Origin: a virus
IMG/VR virus record: IMGVR_UViG_3300032205_000005
Location: 1 to 44,996 of that record
DNA length: 44,996 nt
Strand: one strand, 5' to 3'
In this document: in pieces, positions 1 to 6,646 of the stretch
Position numbering within the stretch: the stretch's first letter is position 1
Layout: each line of letters begins with the position of its first letter
Made by a program: the position numbers and the translations under genes
Notes under the pieces: generated by a model
Databases searched by the model: none
Told to the model about the DNA's origin: nothing
What the model saw: only the letters and a program-made list of their open reading frames with translations

Positions 1-67
1 CATCGGTCGGGTTGTGCGGCGGAAAGCCGAGCGCGATGAGCTCGCGGCGGATGCGCTTGCGCCTCAT
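1..67 (-). CDS. Small terminase, 5' fragment (partial at window edge)
   Basis: The first 22 codons of the small terminase start at the ATG at 67-65 and run off the left edge. The full gene is at 44420-44908. The ATG overlaps the stop of the Acb2-like gene as ATGA, so the two are contiguous in the circular genome. This is the same gene as the right-hand copy, not a second gene. Confidence 0.93.
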   Translation of the reverse strand, partial: MRRKRIRRELIALGFPPHNPTD

Positions 68-155
68 TCGAGGTCCTCGTCGCCGAGCCGCTGCGGCTGG
101 AAGACCGCCCGGGCGGCCCACATCGTCCCGGTCTGAATGTGGCTGCGGGCGAGCG
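1..155. repeat. Terminal direct repeat, left copy
   Basis: The 155 bases here recur at 44842-44996 with one difference (g at 29, a at 44870). The repeat lies inside genes: it contains the end of the Acb2-like gene and the start of the small terminase, and both reading frames continue correctly when the ends are joined. This is the usual sign of a circular or terminally redundant genome written out with an overlap, rather than a functional repeat. The mismatch is a silent third-position change in Leu13 of the small terminase, which suggests a mixed population or an assembly artefact. Confidence 0.95.
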
Positions 156-312
156 CCAGGCAGCGCTGCGGCTCGCCGGGGTCGAGCCACTGGCCGAGCG
201 CATCCACCTCGCGCAGGAAGCGCTCCTCGGCCACCTTCACCGCGTTCACGGCCTCGATCGCCTCCGGCGACTGCGTCGGCTTGTAACCCTTCACAGGCAA
301 TCCTTGCGTCAT
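64..312 (-). CDS. Acb2/Tad1-type hairpin protein, putative anti-CBASS/anti-Thoeris nucleotide sponge
   Basis: This 82-residue protein has the layout of the Acb2/Tad1 hairpin family: an N-terminal GYKP motif (residues 9-12), a helix with IEAVNAVK (19-26), a short turn, then a second helix with LALARSHIQTGTMWAARAV (52-70) ending in QPQR. Family members are small phage proteins that bind cyclic dinucleotides, cyclic trinucleotides or cyclic ADP-ribose variants made by CBASS and Thoeris, and so stop effector activation. Tyr10 and Lys26 lie close to the ligand-contact positions I recall for Acb2 (Tyr11, Lys26). The gene overlaps both neighbours by ATGA and so is translated with the late operon just before small terminase. 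The ligand is unknown. Family assignment is by sequence pattern only. Confidence 0.7.
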   Translation of the reverse strand: MTQGLPVKGYKPTQSPEAIEAVNAVKVAEERFLREVDALGQWLDPGEPQRCLALARSHIQTGTMWAARAVFQPQRLGDEDLE

Positions 313-1052
313 GCGGCGTCCTCCCGATCGAACGGCGTCGGCGCCGGCGGCTGCGGCGTGACGAGATACTCGAGGATCGACGGATCGTCGTCGTCCTCCG
401 GCTCGAGCCGGACCAACCCGCCGGGCAGCAGCGGCCGGAGCTCCTCGAGGTCCTTCGCGGTGATCGCCTCGGCGACGCGGAGCTCGTCGCCGGCGAGCTC
501 GTAGCGGACCGCCTTGACGCCGGATGCCGAGGCACTGACGACCCAGCGGGTCGGCGCCGCCGGTGGCGGCGGGGCGAGGGCGGCGAGCTCGTCGTCCGTC
601 AGGGGCTTGGCACCATCGTCGGCGCGATCGTCGGAGAAGACCGGCCGGCGCACGAGCCGGGGCGCCTCGCCGGGGGCGGCGATGATGATCTCGTCGACGC
701 GCAGGAGGCTGACGTCGGGCAGCCACTCGATGCCGTCGCGGATGCGGCCGATGCTGTCGGCGCGGATCGGCGCCAAAAACCCGGTCGTGGGGTCGATCGC
801 CAGGATCAGGGCGCGGCCGGCGACCTTCGCCTGGCCGTCGCGGAAGCGCCAGTAGCGCTGGCCGGCGCCGCGCAGGAGGCCGAAATTGTCGATGAACATG
901 CCGAGCAGGTTCTCGGCGATGCCGACGAGGTCGAGCTGCCTCGCCTGGATGGCGCGGCGGACGTGGTCGAGGAACTCCTGGCCGTCGCCGGCCTCGAGCT
1001 GCTCATGAATGTCGGTGACCGTCTCGGTGAAGGGATCGATGAGAAATCCCAT
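309..1052 (-). CDS. Conserved hypothetical protein, first gene of the late operon
   Basis: A 247-residue protein whose family I do not recognise. The N-terminal half (about 1-130) looks globular and mixed alpha/beta. Residues 140-170 form a Pro/Ala-rich linker (APPPPAAP) and the C-terminal part is acidic (EPEDDDD near 220). There is no signal peptide, membrane segment or catalytic motif. The ATG at 1052 has only a weak Shine-Dalgarno sequence. The gene follows the 630-bp regulatory gap and ends in an ATGA overlap with the Acb2-like gene, so it is probably the first cistron of the long late transcript. It could be a packaging accessory or regulator; nothing decides this. Confidence 0.75.
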   Translation of the reverse strand: MGFLIDPFTETVTDIHEQLEAGDGQEFLDHVRRAIQARQLDLVGIAENLLGMFIDNFGLLRGAGQRYWRFRDGQAKVAGRALILAIDPTTGFLAPIRADSIGRIRDGIEWLPDVSLLRVDEIIIAAPGEAPRLVRRPVFSDDRADDGAKPLTDDELAALAPPPPAAPTRWVVSASASGVKAVRYELAGDELRVAEAITAKDLEELRPLLPGGLVRLEPEDDDDPSILEYLVTPQPPAPTPFDREDAA

Positions 1053-1271
1053 GCGCGCAAATCCCAGATGGGACCCGCCCTGTTGGTGGGGGGCCCCAAG
1101 GGATGGGACCCTACGGGATCAGCGGGTGGGCGCAAATGGGTGGGGCAAATCCCGGTGCGCTTTGTCGTTGGACCCTCGCGCCGGCGGGGGGCCCCGTGAT
1201 TTTGCCCAGAGGGGGCCGCACCCCCTCGATTCGGTTTCGATCGGCGCCTGATAGGGGTCCCTGTCCTGGCT

Positions 1272-1300
1272 ATGTCCGATAATTTAAGATTATCGGACAT
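1272..1300. repeat. 29-bp perfect inverted repeat resembling a Tn3-family resolvase (res) subsite
   Basis: Arms ATGTCCGATAAT (1272-1283) and ATTATCGGACAT (1289-1300) flank the 5-nt spacer TTAAG. The half-site closely resembles the TGTCYGATAATTT consensus I recall for gamma-delta/Tn3 resolvase, and total length and symmetry fit one res subsite. No recombinase gene is recognisable in the window. On the minus strand the arm contains GATAAT, which could be a -10 element, so the palindrome could instead be an operator over the late promoter. The repeat itself is certain; its function is not. Confidence 0.9.
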
Positions 1301-1302
1301 GA

Positions 1303-1354
1303 AATGCGCAGTTAACGCATTGATATCATTGAGTGTGCAACACAGTGCATGCAC
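1303..1354. promoter_or_regulatory. Cluster of small palindromes next to the 29-bp inverted repeat
   Basis: Within 52 bp lie AATGCG/CGCATT arms around CAGTTAA (1303-1321) with GTTAAC at the centre, TGATATCA (1321-1328) and GTGCATGCAC (1345-1354). The stretch is visibly more AT-rich than the rest of the genome. Such clusters are common at replication origins and multi-operator promoters. I could not pick a convincing -35/-10 pair. Confidence 0.5.
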
Positions 1355-1582
1355 CGTGCTAGCCCAAGGTAGCGCACCAGTACCAGACCAGTAGGGCAGG
1401 CAGGGCACGAATGTTAGAGCGTAGCGCGTACCAGGGCCGCGCGGGCGCGTGCGCCTTGCGAGGCTAGGTCGCGACGAGGGGTGAATTGGAGGGTGTTGCG
1501 GTCAAGCTTGTGGTTCACGCTCCGATCCTGATTCTCCCCTGCCGGGCAGCCATGGCTGCCCTGCCGGCGAGCGTTGGCTCGG

Positions 1583-1688
1583 GGGTGAAGCAGGTGAAGC
1601 AGGTGAAGCACTTCCCCATTTAAATTTGCAACGCGCGCGTCATGTGACCCAACCAGGAAATTGACCTTCTGCTTCACCTGCTTCACCC
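1583..1688. repeat. 20-bp inverted repeat built from 9-bp GTGAAGCAG units
   Basis: GTGAAGCAG occurs at 1585-1593 and 1594-1602, with a third copy ending in C at 1603-1611. Its reverse complement CTGCTTCAC occurs at 1669-1677 and 1678-1686. The outer arms 1583-1602 and 1669-1688 are perfectly complementary over 20 bp with a 66-nt loop, and the right arm includes the helicase stop codon. This could be an iteron set for replication initiation or a long mRNA hairpin at the end of the helicase message. No U-tract follows on the minus strand, so a simple terminator is unlikely. Confidence 0.85.
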
Positions 1689-3107
1689 GTAATTCAGTTT
1701 CAAACCTACGATTACATTCCCTTGCTTCGTGTGCTTCGTCGATAGTCCTGTGATCGTCGTGAGCCTGGTTGTGAACGGATTGCGCGTGCCTGCCTGGCGC
1801 CCGGCCATGCTGGCAAATTGCCTGTAGTTCTCGAACAGCGTCGTCGTCCGCGTCTCCCAGGCGCCGGGATCACCGGCGAGCTCGTCGACCGTCGCGAGCT
1901 CGCAACGCTCCTCGAGGAACTGCCGAACCATGTCCTCATCCGAGAAATATTTCTGAGAGGCTTTAACGATCGCCGGAGCCACGAAAAGGTCGTCTGCGGC
2001 CAGCCTCGCGCGTGCCCCCTCAAGAGCCCACGCGAGGATGGCCGGGCCCTCGGCATCGACCAATTTGATGTCATAAGCCCGGATTGGCTTGGCGATCGTC
2101 GCTCCGAAATCGATTAGGAGGAAACGCCTACGGATCGCCTCGTCGACGTTGTTGAGCGCCGGCTTTTCATTGCCCGCAATGCTGATCGAGCACGCCGGCA
2201 GGGCATCGAAAAAGTTCTGATGCATGAACCGCGTAGCGAGGATGTCCCCGCCGGTCAGCTGTTTGATCAGGGCCGTGTTCCAGGCCGCGTTGTGCGGCAC
2301 CTCGACGGCCGTCACCATCCGCGCCTTGACGATCTTCGCAATCCCGGCCGGGTGATCGCCGCTGCCCGCCTTGGCGATGAGCAGGCCCGGGTCGGCGGCC
2401 TGGTGATAGCCGCCGACGAGCCGGGCGATGACCTGCAGGAAGACGCTCTTGCCGTTCCCGCCCGGCCCAAACAGGAAGACGATACGCTGGTCCGGCGCCC
2501 GGCCGGTGAGCGACGAGCCGATCCACTCCTGCAGCGTCCGCTGCACCTCGCGATCGCCGCCGGTGACGAGATCGAGGAACGCCTGCCACATCGGCGCCGG
2601 CGTGCCGGGGGCCGCCGGCGCGACCGGCACGAGAATGGTAATCCGATCGGCCGGGTGCGCCGGCCGCATCAACCCCGTCTTGAGGTCGACCGTGCCGCCC
2701 GGCGTGTTGAACAGGTACGGGTCGACGTCGAACTCGTCCTGCATCGCGAGCATCGTCGGCAGCACGCGGCAGGCCTTCTCGATCGCCCCGTGCGTGCGCT
2801 GCGAGTGCAGCGTCTTGCGCTCCGCCGGCGTGATGTGGTTGCCCATCAGCAGTATGTCGGAGATCGTCGAGACGTATTCCGCGACCAGCTGCAGGAACTG
2901 CGGCGATCGCCGCCGGGCCCAGTGCGTGCCCTCCCAACGCAGCCAGTGCCCGGCATCGTGATCGTAGAGCCAGCCCTCGTCGACCTGGCGCGCAATCGCC
3001 CGGGCGAAGCGCGCCTCCGTCGCCGCGTGATTGTCCTGCATCCATTGCGCCGCGAAATTCCGCCCCTGTTGCCGGAGCGCGTCGAGCTTGTCGGGCTTGG
3101 CCGCCAT
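1683..3107 (-). CDS. D5/P4-type superfamily 3 replicative helicase (primase C-terminal half)
   Basis: A 474-residue protein of the phage/plasmid P4-D5 primase-helicase family. The N-terminal 200 residues form a D5_N-like region (LYDHDAGHW, FNTPGGTVDLKTG). The SF3 ATPase follows with Walker A GPGGNGKS (about 224-231), a later acidic strand TAVEVP, and the arginine-rich EAIRRRF motif. It would unwind DNA as a ring helicase. The ATG at 3107 is chosen because AGGAGG lies just upstream and the stop of the primase-polymerase gene overlaps it as TGATG. The primase domain, fused in many relatives, is here a separate gene immediately upstream, so the two products probably act together. Confidence 0.9.
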   Translation of the reverse strand: MAAKPDKLDALRQQGRNFAAQWMQDNHAATEARFARAIARQVDEGWLYDHDAGHWLRWEGTHWARRRSPQFLQLVAEYVSTISDILLMGNHITPAERKTLHSQRTHGAIEKACRVLPTMLAMQDEFDVDPYLFNTPGGTVDLKTGLMRPAHPADRITILVPVAPAAPGTPAPMWQAFLDLVTGGDREVQRTLQEWIGSSLTGRAPDQRIVFLFGPGGNGKSVFLQVIARLVGGYHQAADPGLLIAKAGSGDHPAGIAKIVKARMVTAVEVPHNAAWNTALIKQLTGGDILATRFMHQNFFDALPACSISIAGNEKPALNNVDEAIRRRFLLIDFGATIAKPIRAYDIKLVDAEGPAILAWALEGARARLAADDLFVAPAIVKASQKYFSDEDMVRQFLEERCELATVDELAGDPGAWETRTTTLFENYRQFASMAGRQAGTRNPFTTRLTTITGLSTKHTKQGNVIVGLKLNYG

Positions 3108-4105
3108 CAAGTCCTCCTCTGCAATCGATTGATGAAATCCAGGGCCTCGCCGAGCCCCTCGACGCCGATGCCGGCGCGCGCGAAGGGCCGATGCGTCAGG
3201 CCGGTTTTGAAATCGACGATGGCGAGGCCGCGCGTCCGCGACCACGACACCTTGGCCCGGGCCGAGCCGGTCGAGAGTGGATCGCCTGTGAACGAGCCTG
3301 TGAGCCGCATGGGCGGCTCTTTGAGCTGATGCCGCGCCTTTGCCGCCGCCTCGAGCTCGTCGAGGCTGTAGGCCGTCCCATCAGGCTCGTGAAAGACCGT
3401 GTCGTCGCCGAGGTCGTAGACCGCCAGCTGCTGCGCCGCGCCCGCCTTGACGCTCGAGTCGAGCGTCAGGCCGGGCCAACCGGCGAGGACCTCGTCGGCC
3501 GCATCGATGAGGCCGAACACCGCCGCCCGATCAAGCGCCGGCAGCATCGCCAGCGGCACATCAGCTGGTGAATCACCGCGCCAGGCATAGCGCACGAGAA
3601 CCGCGCCGGTGTTCTTGTCGTGGCTGTGCGGGCCGAACGCTCCGAACTGCTGCGCGCCGCCGCCGCCGGCGAAGGCCTGGACCTGAAACGTCTTCTCGGC
3701 CTTGAACCGGCGCGTGTGGATTTCGTGGAAAGGCTCGCCGTCATAGCGCAGGAAAGCCGCCTCTTTCGGCGGGTTGCCGACGCGCCAAAGCGCCTTGGAA
3801 AGGCCCGGCGCGATCGTCTTCGCCCGCACCACCACGGCGGCCAGGATATCCATCCGCGGCAGGTCGAAATCGATGACGAGAAGCGGCGGCTCGACGCGCA
3901 ACCCGATCGCCGGCCAGCGCAGCTGCCGGGCCCACAGGGCGGCCTGCTGCCGATCGACGAGGACCGAGGGCCAGCCCTTGAGCATGCAGGCCTTGTCCCG
4001 GTTCGGGAGCGGGACCCAGCCGTTCTGAACCAGTTGCGGGAAAAGGTGGCGAACAGTATCTGTGATCACGGCGAGACCTTTCCTGGCACGGTTGGGGCGC
4101 GTCAT
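3107..4105 (-). CDS. Primase-polymerase (PrimPol N-terminal type)
   Basis: A 332-residue protein of the bifunctional primase/polymerase family found with D5-type helicases. The catalytic acidic motif is LLVIDFDLP (Asp79 and Asp81), followed by the conserved stretch QVQAFAGGGGAQQFGAFGPHS (about 150-170), where the His is expected to bind incoming nucleotide. It would make primers for phage replication with the downstream helicase. The ATG at 4105 lacks a close strong Shine-Dalgarno sequence; instead GGACCCCACCA lies 17 nt upstream on the same strand. The terminus after residue 250 is less conserved. Confidence rests on the acidic motif plus the helicase neighbour. Confidence 0.85.
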   Translation of the reverse strand: MTRPNRARKGLAVITDTVRHLFPQLVQNGWVPLPNRDKACMLKGWPSVLVDRQQAALWARQLRWPAIGLRVEPPLLVIDFDLPRMDILAAVVVRAKTIAPGLSKALWRVGNPPKEAAFLRYDGEPFHEIHTRRFKAEKTFQVQAFAGGGGAQQFGAFGPHSHDKNTGAVLVRYAWRGDSPADVPLAMLPALDRAAVFGLIDAADEVLAGWPGLTLDSSVKAGAAQQLAVYDLGDDTVFHEPDGTAYSLDELEAAAKARHQLKEPPMRLTGSFTGDPLSTGSARAKVSWSRTRGLAIVDFKTGLTHRPFARAGIGVEGLGEALDFINRLQRRT

Positions 4106-4122
4106 TCGAGGCTCAGAACCTG

Positions 4123-4133
4123 TGGTGGGGTCC
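4123..4133 (-). promoter_or_regulatory. GGACCCCACCA motif upstream of primase-polymerase
   Basis: On the minus strand this 11-mer is identical to the one in front of four plus-strand genes, but here it lies 17 nt before the ATG. Its function is unknown; see the finding on the motif. Confidence 0.6.
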
Positions 4134-4145
4134 GAGCCGCACGTC

Positions 4146-4190
4146 AGGGCCGTCGGGGTTTTCCAGCCTCCCCGACGGCCCTTTGCTTTT
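4146..4190 (+). terminator. Rho-independent terminator, plus-strand orientation
   Basis: A 13-bp perfect stem, AGGGCCGTCGGGG (4146-4158) with CCCCGACGGCCCT (4170-4182) and an 11-nt loop, is followed by TTGCTTTTGTT on the plus strand. The minus strand has no T-run after the hairpin. Both flanking genes are minus-strand, so the terminator would stop transcripts running antisense to the primase/helicase operon. On the minus strand the same hairpin could still act as a processing or partial termination site between the nuclease and primase genes. Confidence 0.75.
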
Positions 4191-4191
4191 G

Positions 4192-4533
4192 TTAGGCTTG
4201 CGCTCGTGAATCGTCGAGCCAGCGAAGAAAATTATCGACCTCGTCGAGCGAGCGCAGGGTCGCGATCTCGGCGCCGGCGGCGCGGTACTGCTCGTGGCGC
4301 TGCTTCTGGTGCGGCGACAGCCGGCCGCCTTTGGGCCGCTTCAACTCCACGAACACCACCCGGTGGCCGAGCACGACGACGCGATCGAAATAGCCGCGCC
4401 GGCCGATCGCCGTCGTCTTGTCGGCGAGGCCGCCGCGGGCCTTGATGCCTTCGACGAGATGTTTCTCGACCGTGGCTTCTGATACAGGACGAGGGGGCAG
4501 TTTGCCCTGAGAGGACCCCACCAATGCCTTCAC
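4192..4533 (-). CDS. VRR-NUC domain nuclease
   Basis: A 113-residue single-domain VRR-NUC (PD-(D/E)XK superfamily) protein. Visible motifs are the N-terminal VEKHLVEGIKARGG, GRRGYFDRVVV with the catalytic Asp, VVFVELKRPKGGRLSPHQ with the E-x-K core, and a C-terminal helix typical of the family. Stand-alone VRR-NUC proteins are common in phage replication modules with DUF2800 nucleases and SNF2 helicases; they cut branched or flap DNA. The GTG at 4533 overlaps the divergent nuclease start by 10 nt; TTG 4524 or GTG 4521 are alternative starts. Confidence 0.88.
   Translation of the reverse strand: MKALVGSSQGKLPPRPVSEATVEKHLVEGIKARGGLADKTTAIGRRGYFDRVVVLGHRVVFVELKRPKGGRLSPHQKQRHEQYRAAGAEIATLRSLDEVDNFLRWLDDSRAQA
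4513..4523 (+). promoter_or_regulatory. GGACCCCACCA translation-initiation motif
   Basis: The motif sits directly before the ATG at 4524 and includes an AGGA Shine-Dalgarno core 8 nt from the start. It is one of five copies of the same 11-mer in the window. Confidence 0.65.
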
Positions 4534-5768
4534 GTCATTCCTCCGTTGTCGGCGGTAGCTCCGCCGCCATGCTCGTCAATTGCCCAGGCTCGAGGGCCAT
4601 GCTGGCGCGCATGCCGGCGATCGTCGACCGCGACTCGTCCTACTCGATCGACGGCACGGCCCTGCACACGGTGATCGAGGAGCTCATCACCGGCAAGACG
4701 AGCCTCGACGAGCTCCGCGGCCGGCGCCGCCAGGTCGACGCCCGCGACGCCGTCGTGACGATCACCGACGAGCTCATCCACGACGCCCTCGAGCCGGCCT
4801 GGCAGTTCTGGGAGAAATTCCTCGAGGACGTCGACACCTGGCAATTGGAAACCGAGGTCGCCTTCCCGGGCATCCCGGGATCGTTCGGCACGGCCGACGT
4901 TCTCGCCCGCGACGACGTCGAGAACATCACGCATGTGGTCGATTGGAAATTCGGTGTCGGCGTCGGCGTGCAGGCCTCGTATGTCGACCCCGACGACGAG
5001 GATTTCGAGGTCGTCAATGAGCAATTGCTTTTCTACGCGACCGCCGCCTGGCACACGCTGCCGGACCTGTTCCCGCCCGGCGCCCGCGTGATCCTCTGGA
5101 TCGTGCAGCCGCGGGCCCAGGATCAGAGCCCCGTCACCGCCGTCGAGGTATCGGTCGCCGATCTCATCGCCTTCGCGAAGGAGATGGGTGAGGCCCTGGC
5201 CGTGTCGAAGGTCGCCGGCGCCCCGATCAAGATGGGCCGCTGGTGCCGTTTCGCCGCCTGCCGCACCATATGCCCGCTGCATACCGGGCCGCTCCTCGAC
5301 CTCGAGGCGATCAGCCAGGGCGCCGCCTCCGATCGGGCGGACCCGGCCTACAAGACGATGTTGCTCGACATCCTGAAGGCGGCGCCGGTGGTCGAGAAGC
5401 TGATCAAGGAAGCCCGGGGGCAGGCCCACGTCATGCTCGCCAACGGCGAGGAGCTCGAGGGTTGGAAATTGGTTCAGAAGCGCCCGACGCGGCAATGGAC
5501 CGTCGACGAGGCCGAGCTCGCCCGCGTCTTGCGCAAGGCCCACAAGGTGAAGAAAGCGCAACTGTACGACAGCGTGCTCAAGTCGCCGGCGCAGGTCGAG
5601 AAGATTCTGCCGCCGAAAGGCAAGCTACCGGAGGGCCTCGCCCTGCCCGTCTCCTCCGGCACTTCGCTGGCGCCGGCGAGCGACAAGCGACCGGCGATCG
5701 CGATCGAGGCCGGCGCCCTGTCGAAGGTCCTCCTCGATGCGCTTGCCCAATCCGTGGAGGGCGAATAG
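4524..5768 (+). CDS. DUF2800 family PD-(D/E)XK nuclease (Cas4/RecB-like)
   Basis: A 414-residue protein with the DUF2800 architecture. The N-terminal segment GGSSAAMLVNCPGS is typical. The nuclease core shows GTALHTVIEE, GTADVLARD and VVDWKFGVGVGVQA (Asp and Lys of the catalytic triad), followed by NEQLLFYATAAW. A Cys cluster, CRFAACRTICPL (about 242-253), resembles the iron-sulfur or zinc site of Cas4-like nucleases. Its role is probably recombination or end processing beside the polymerase and helicase. The ATG directly follows the GGACCCCACCA motif. It is the first gene of the plus-strand operon and starts inside the divergent VRR-NUC gene. Confidence 0.87.
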   Translation: MPSRHSSVVGGSSAAMLVNCPGSRAMLARMPAIVDRDSSYSIDGTALHTVIEELITGKTSLDELRGRRRQVDARDAVVTITDELIHDALEPAWQFWEKFLEDVDTWQLETEVAFPGIPGSFGTADVLARDDVENITHVVDWKFGVGVGVQASYVDPDDEDFEVVNEQLLFYATAAWHTLPDLFPPGARVILWIVQPRAQDQSPVTAVEVSVADLIAFAKEMGEALAVSKVAGAPIKMGRWCRFAACRTICPLHTGPLLDLEAISQGAASDRADPAYKTMLLDILKAAPVVEKLIKEARGQAHVMLANGEELEGWKLVQKRPTRQWTVDEAELARVLRKAHKVKKAQLYDSVLKSPAQVEKILPPKGKLPEGLALPVSSGTSLAPASDKRPAIAIEAGALSKVLLDALAQSVEGE

Positions 5769-5780
5769 CCTCGATTCACG

Positions 5781-5802
5781 GCCGCCCTGCTACCGGGGCG
5801 GT
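5781..5802 (+). other. Intergenic hairpin
   Basis: CCGCCC (5782-5787) can pair with GGGCGG (5796-5801) in the 57-nt gap before the next gene. No T-run follows, so it is more likely an mRNA structure or partial terminator than a strong terminator. Confidence 0.4.
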
Positions 5803-5825
5803 CGTCTACCGGAAAGGGTTACCCA

Positions 5826-6632
5826 ATGCCGACAGACGACAACGATCTGCCCGCTTCCCCCGACGCCTCCCGTGCCAACCTGCCGGACCACGCCCGGCGC
5901 ATGCAGGACCTGCTGGGCGGCCTCTCTAACGTCGCTGCGACGATCGCCGACGCCGGTGGCGTCGCCGGCCAATATCCCTTCATCGGCATCAACAATTCGG
6001 GCGTCTGGGCCTTCGGCCAGGACCGCACCGAGGTCGAGGCCGGTTCACTCTGGGCCGTCGACGTGCGCTCGTGGAAACACGGCTACATCGCCTGGCCGGA
6101 CGAGAAGGCCAAGGAGCGCAAGCCCCTCGGCGAGCGCATGGTGCCGGCGAACGCGCCGCTGCCGAAACTCTCGGACCTGCCGGAGGTCGGGGCGCCCTAT
6201 CAGGTGCAGTTCTCGTTCGAGATGCTGTGCATGAGCGGCGCCGATACCGGCACCGTGGCCCTGTGGAAGAACGGCAGCCACGGCGCCAAGGTGCTGGTGC
6301 AGACGCTCGTCGAGGAGGTTCGCAAGCAGGCGCGGATCAATCCCGATCGCCTCTGCCCGGTCGGCGAGCTCCTGATTCGAACCTACTTTCACCAGCAGTG
6401 GAAGAAGGATATCCACAATCCGGTCTTCGCCATCCGCAAGTGGATTCCGTTCGCCGACTACGACGGCTTCGACAAGCCGAGTGAGGCTGCTCCCGAGCCG
6501 CAGTCGCCGGCCTCGCCGCCGGCCGCCGCCGGCACCGGCCGCAAGCCGGCACCGGCCGCCGAGGCGCCTGCGGCCGCAGCTGCCGGCGTTGGCCGCCGCC
6601 GGCCGCGCGAGCGCACGCAGCCCGCCGCCTGA
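5826..6632 (+). CDS. Conserved replication-module protein, possible ssDNA-binding role
   Basis: A 268-residue protein. Residues 45-210 form the conserved part (YPFIGINNSGVWAFGQDRTEVE, SLWAVDVRSWKHGYIAWPDE, LGERMVP, NPVFAIRKWIPF). The last 50 residues are a disordered Pro/Ala/Arg tail. I have seen similar proteins between nuclease and polymerase genes of other phages but know no proven function. Position and domain-plus-tail layout make single-stranded DNA binding plausible, but the tail is basic rather than the acidic tip of classical SSBs. The ATG at 5826 follows GGAAAGG. A clear terminator lies after the stop. Confidence 0.78.
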   Translation: MPTDDNDLPASPDASRANLPDHARRMQDLLGGLSNVAATIADAGGVAGQYPFIGINNSGVWAFGQDRTEVEAGSLWAVDVRSWKHGYIAWPDEKAKERKPLGERMVPANAPLPKLSDLPEVGAPYQVQFSFEMLCMSGADTGTVALWKNGSHGAKVLVQTLVEEVRKQARINPDRLCPVGELLIRTYFHQQWKKDIHNPVFAIRKWIPFADYDGFDKPSEAAPEPQSPASPPAAAGTGRKPAPAAEAPAAAAAGVGRRRPRERTQPAA

Positions 6633-6646
6633 CCCTGCCCCACTGA

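Larger units (their letters stand above)
1053..1682. other. 630-bp intergenic region with palindromes and short repeats; candidate origin and late promoter region
   Basis: This is the largest gap in the window. It lies downstream of the helicase gene and upstream of the first late gene, both on the minus strand. Part 1055-1260 holds repeated short words: GATGGGACCC twice (near 1061 and 1103), GCAAATCCC twice, and GGGGGGCCCC twice. Part 1272-1354 is locally AT-rich and carries four palindromes. Part 1583-1688 has 9-bp units in direct and inverted order. A weak 90-codon minus-strand frame (1414-1686, GTG start) exists but is largely made of the repeats and is not called as a gene. Confidence 0.7.

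Noticed and set aside
1414-1686. A 90-codon minus-strand frame after the helicase
   Set aside because: Its sequence is largely the 9-bp repeats (KQVKQ, LHLLHLLH) and the GTG start is part of the repeat; treated as noncoding structure.
1583-1688. CRISPR-like array
   Set aside because: Units are only 9 bp, adjacent and without spacers; they form an inverted repeat, not a CRISPR.
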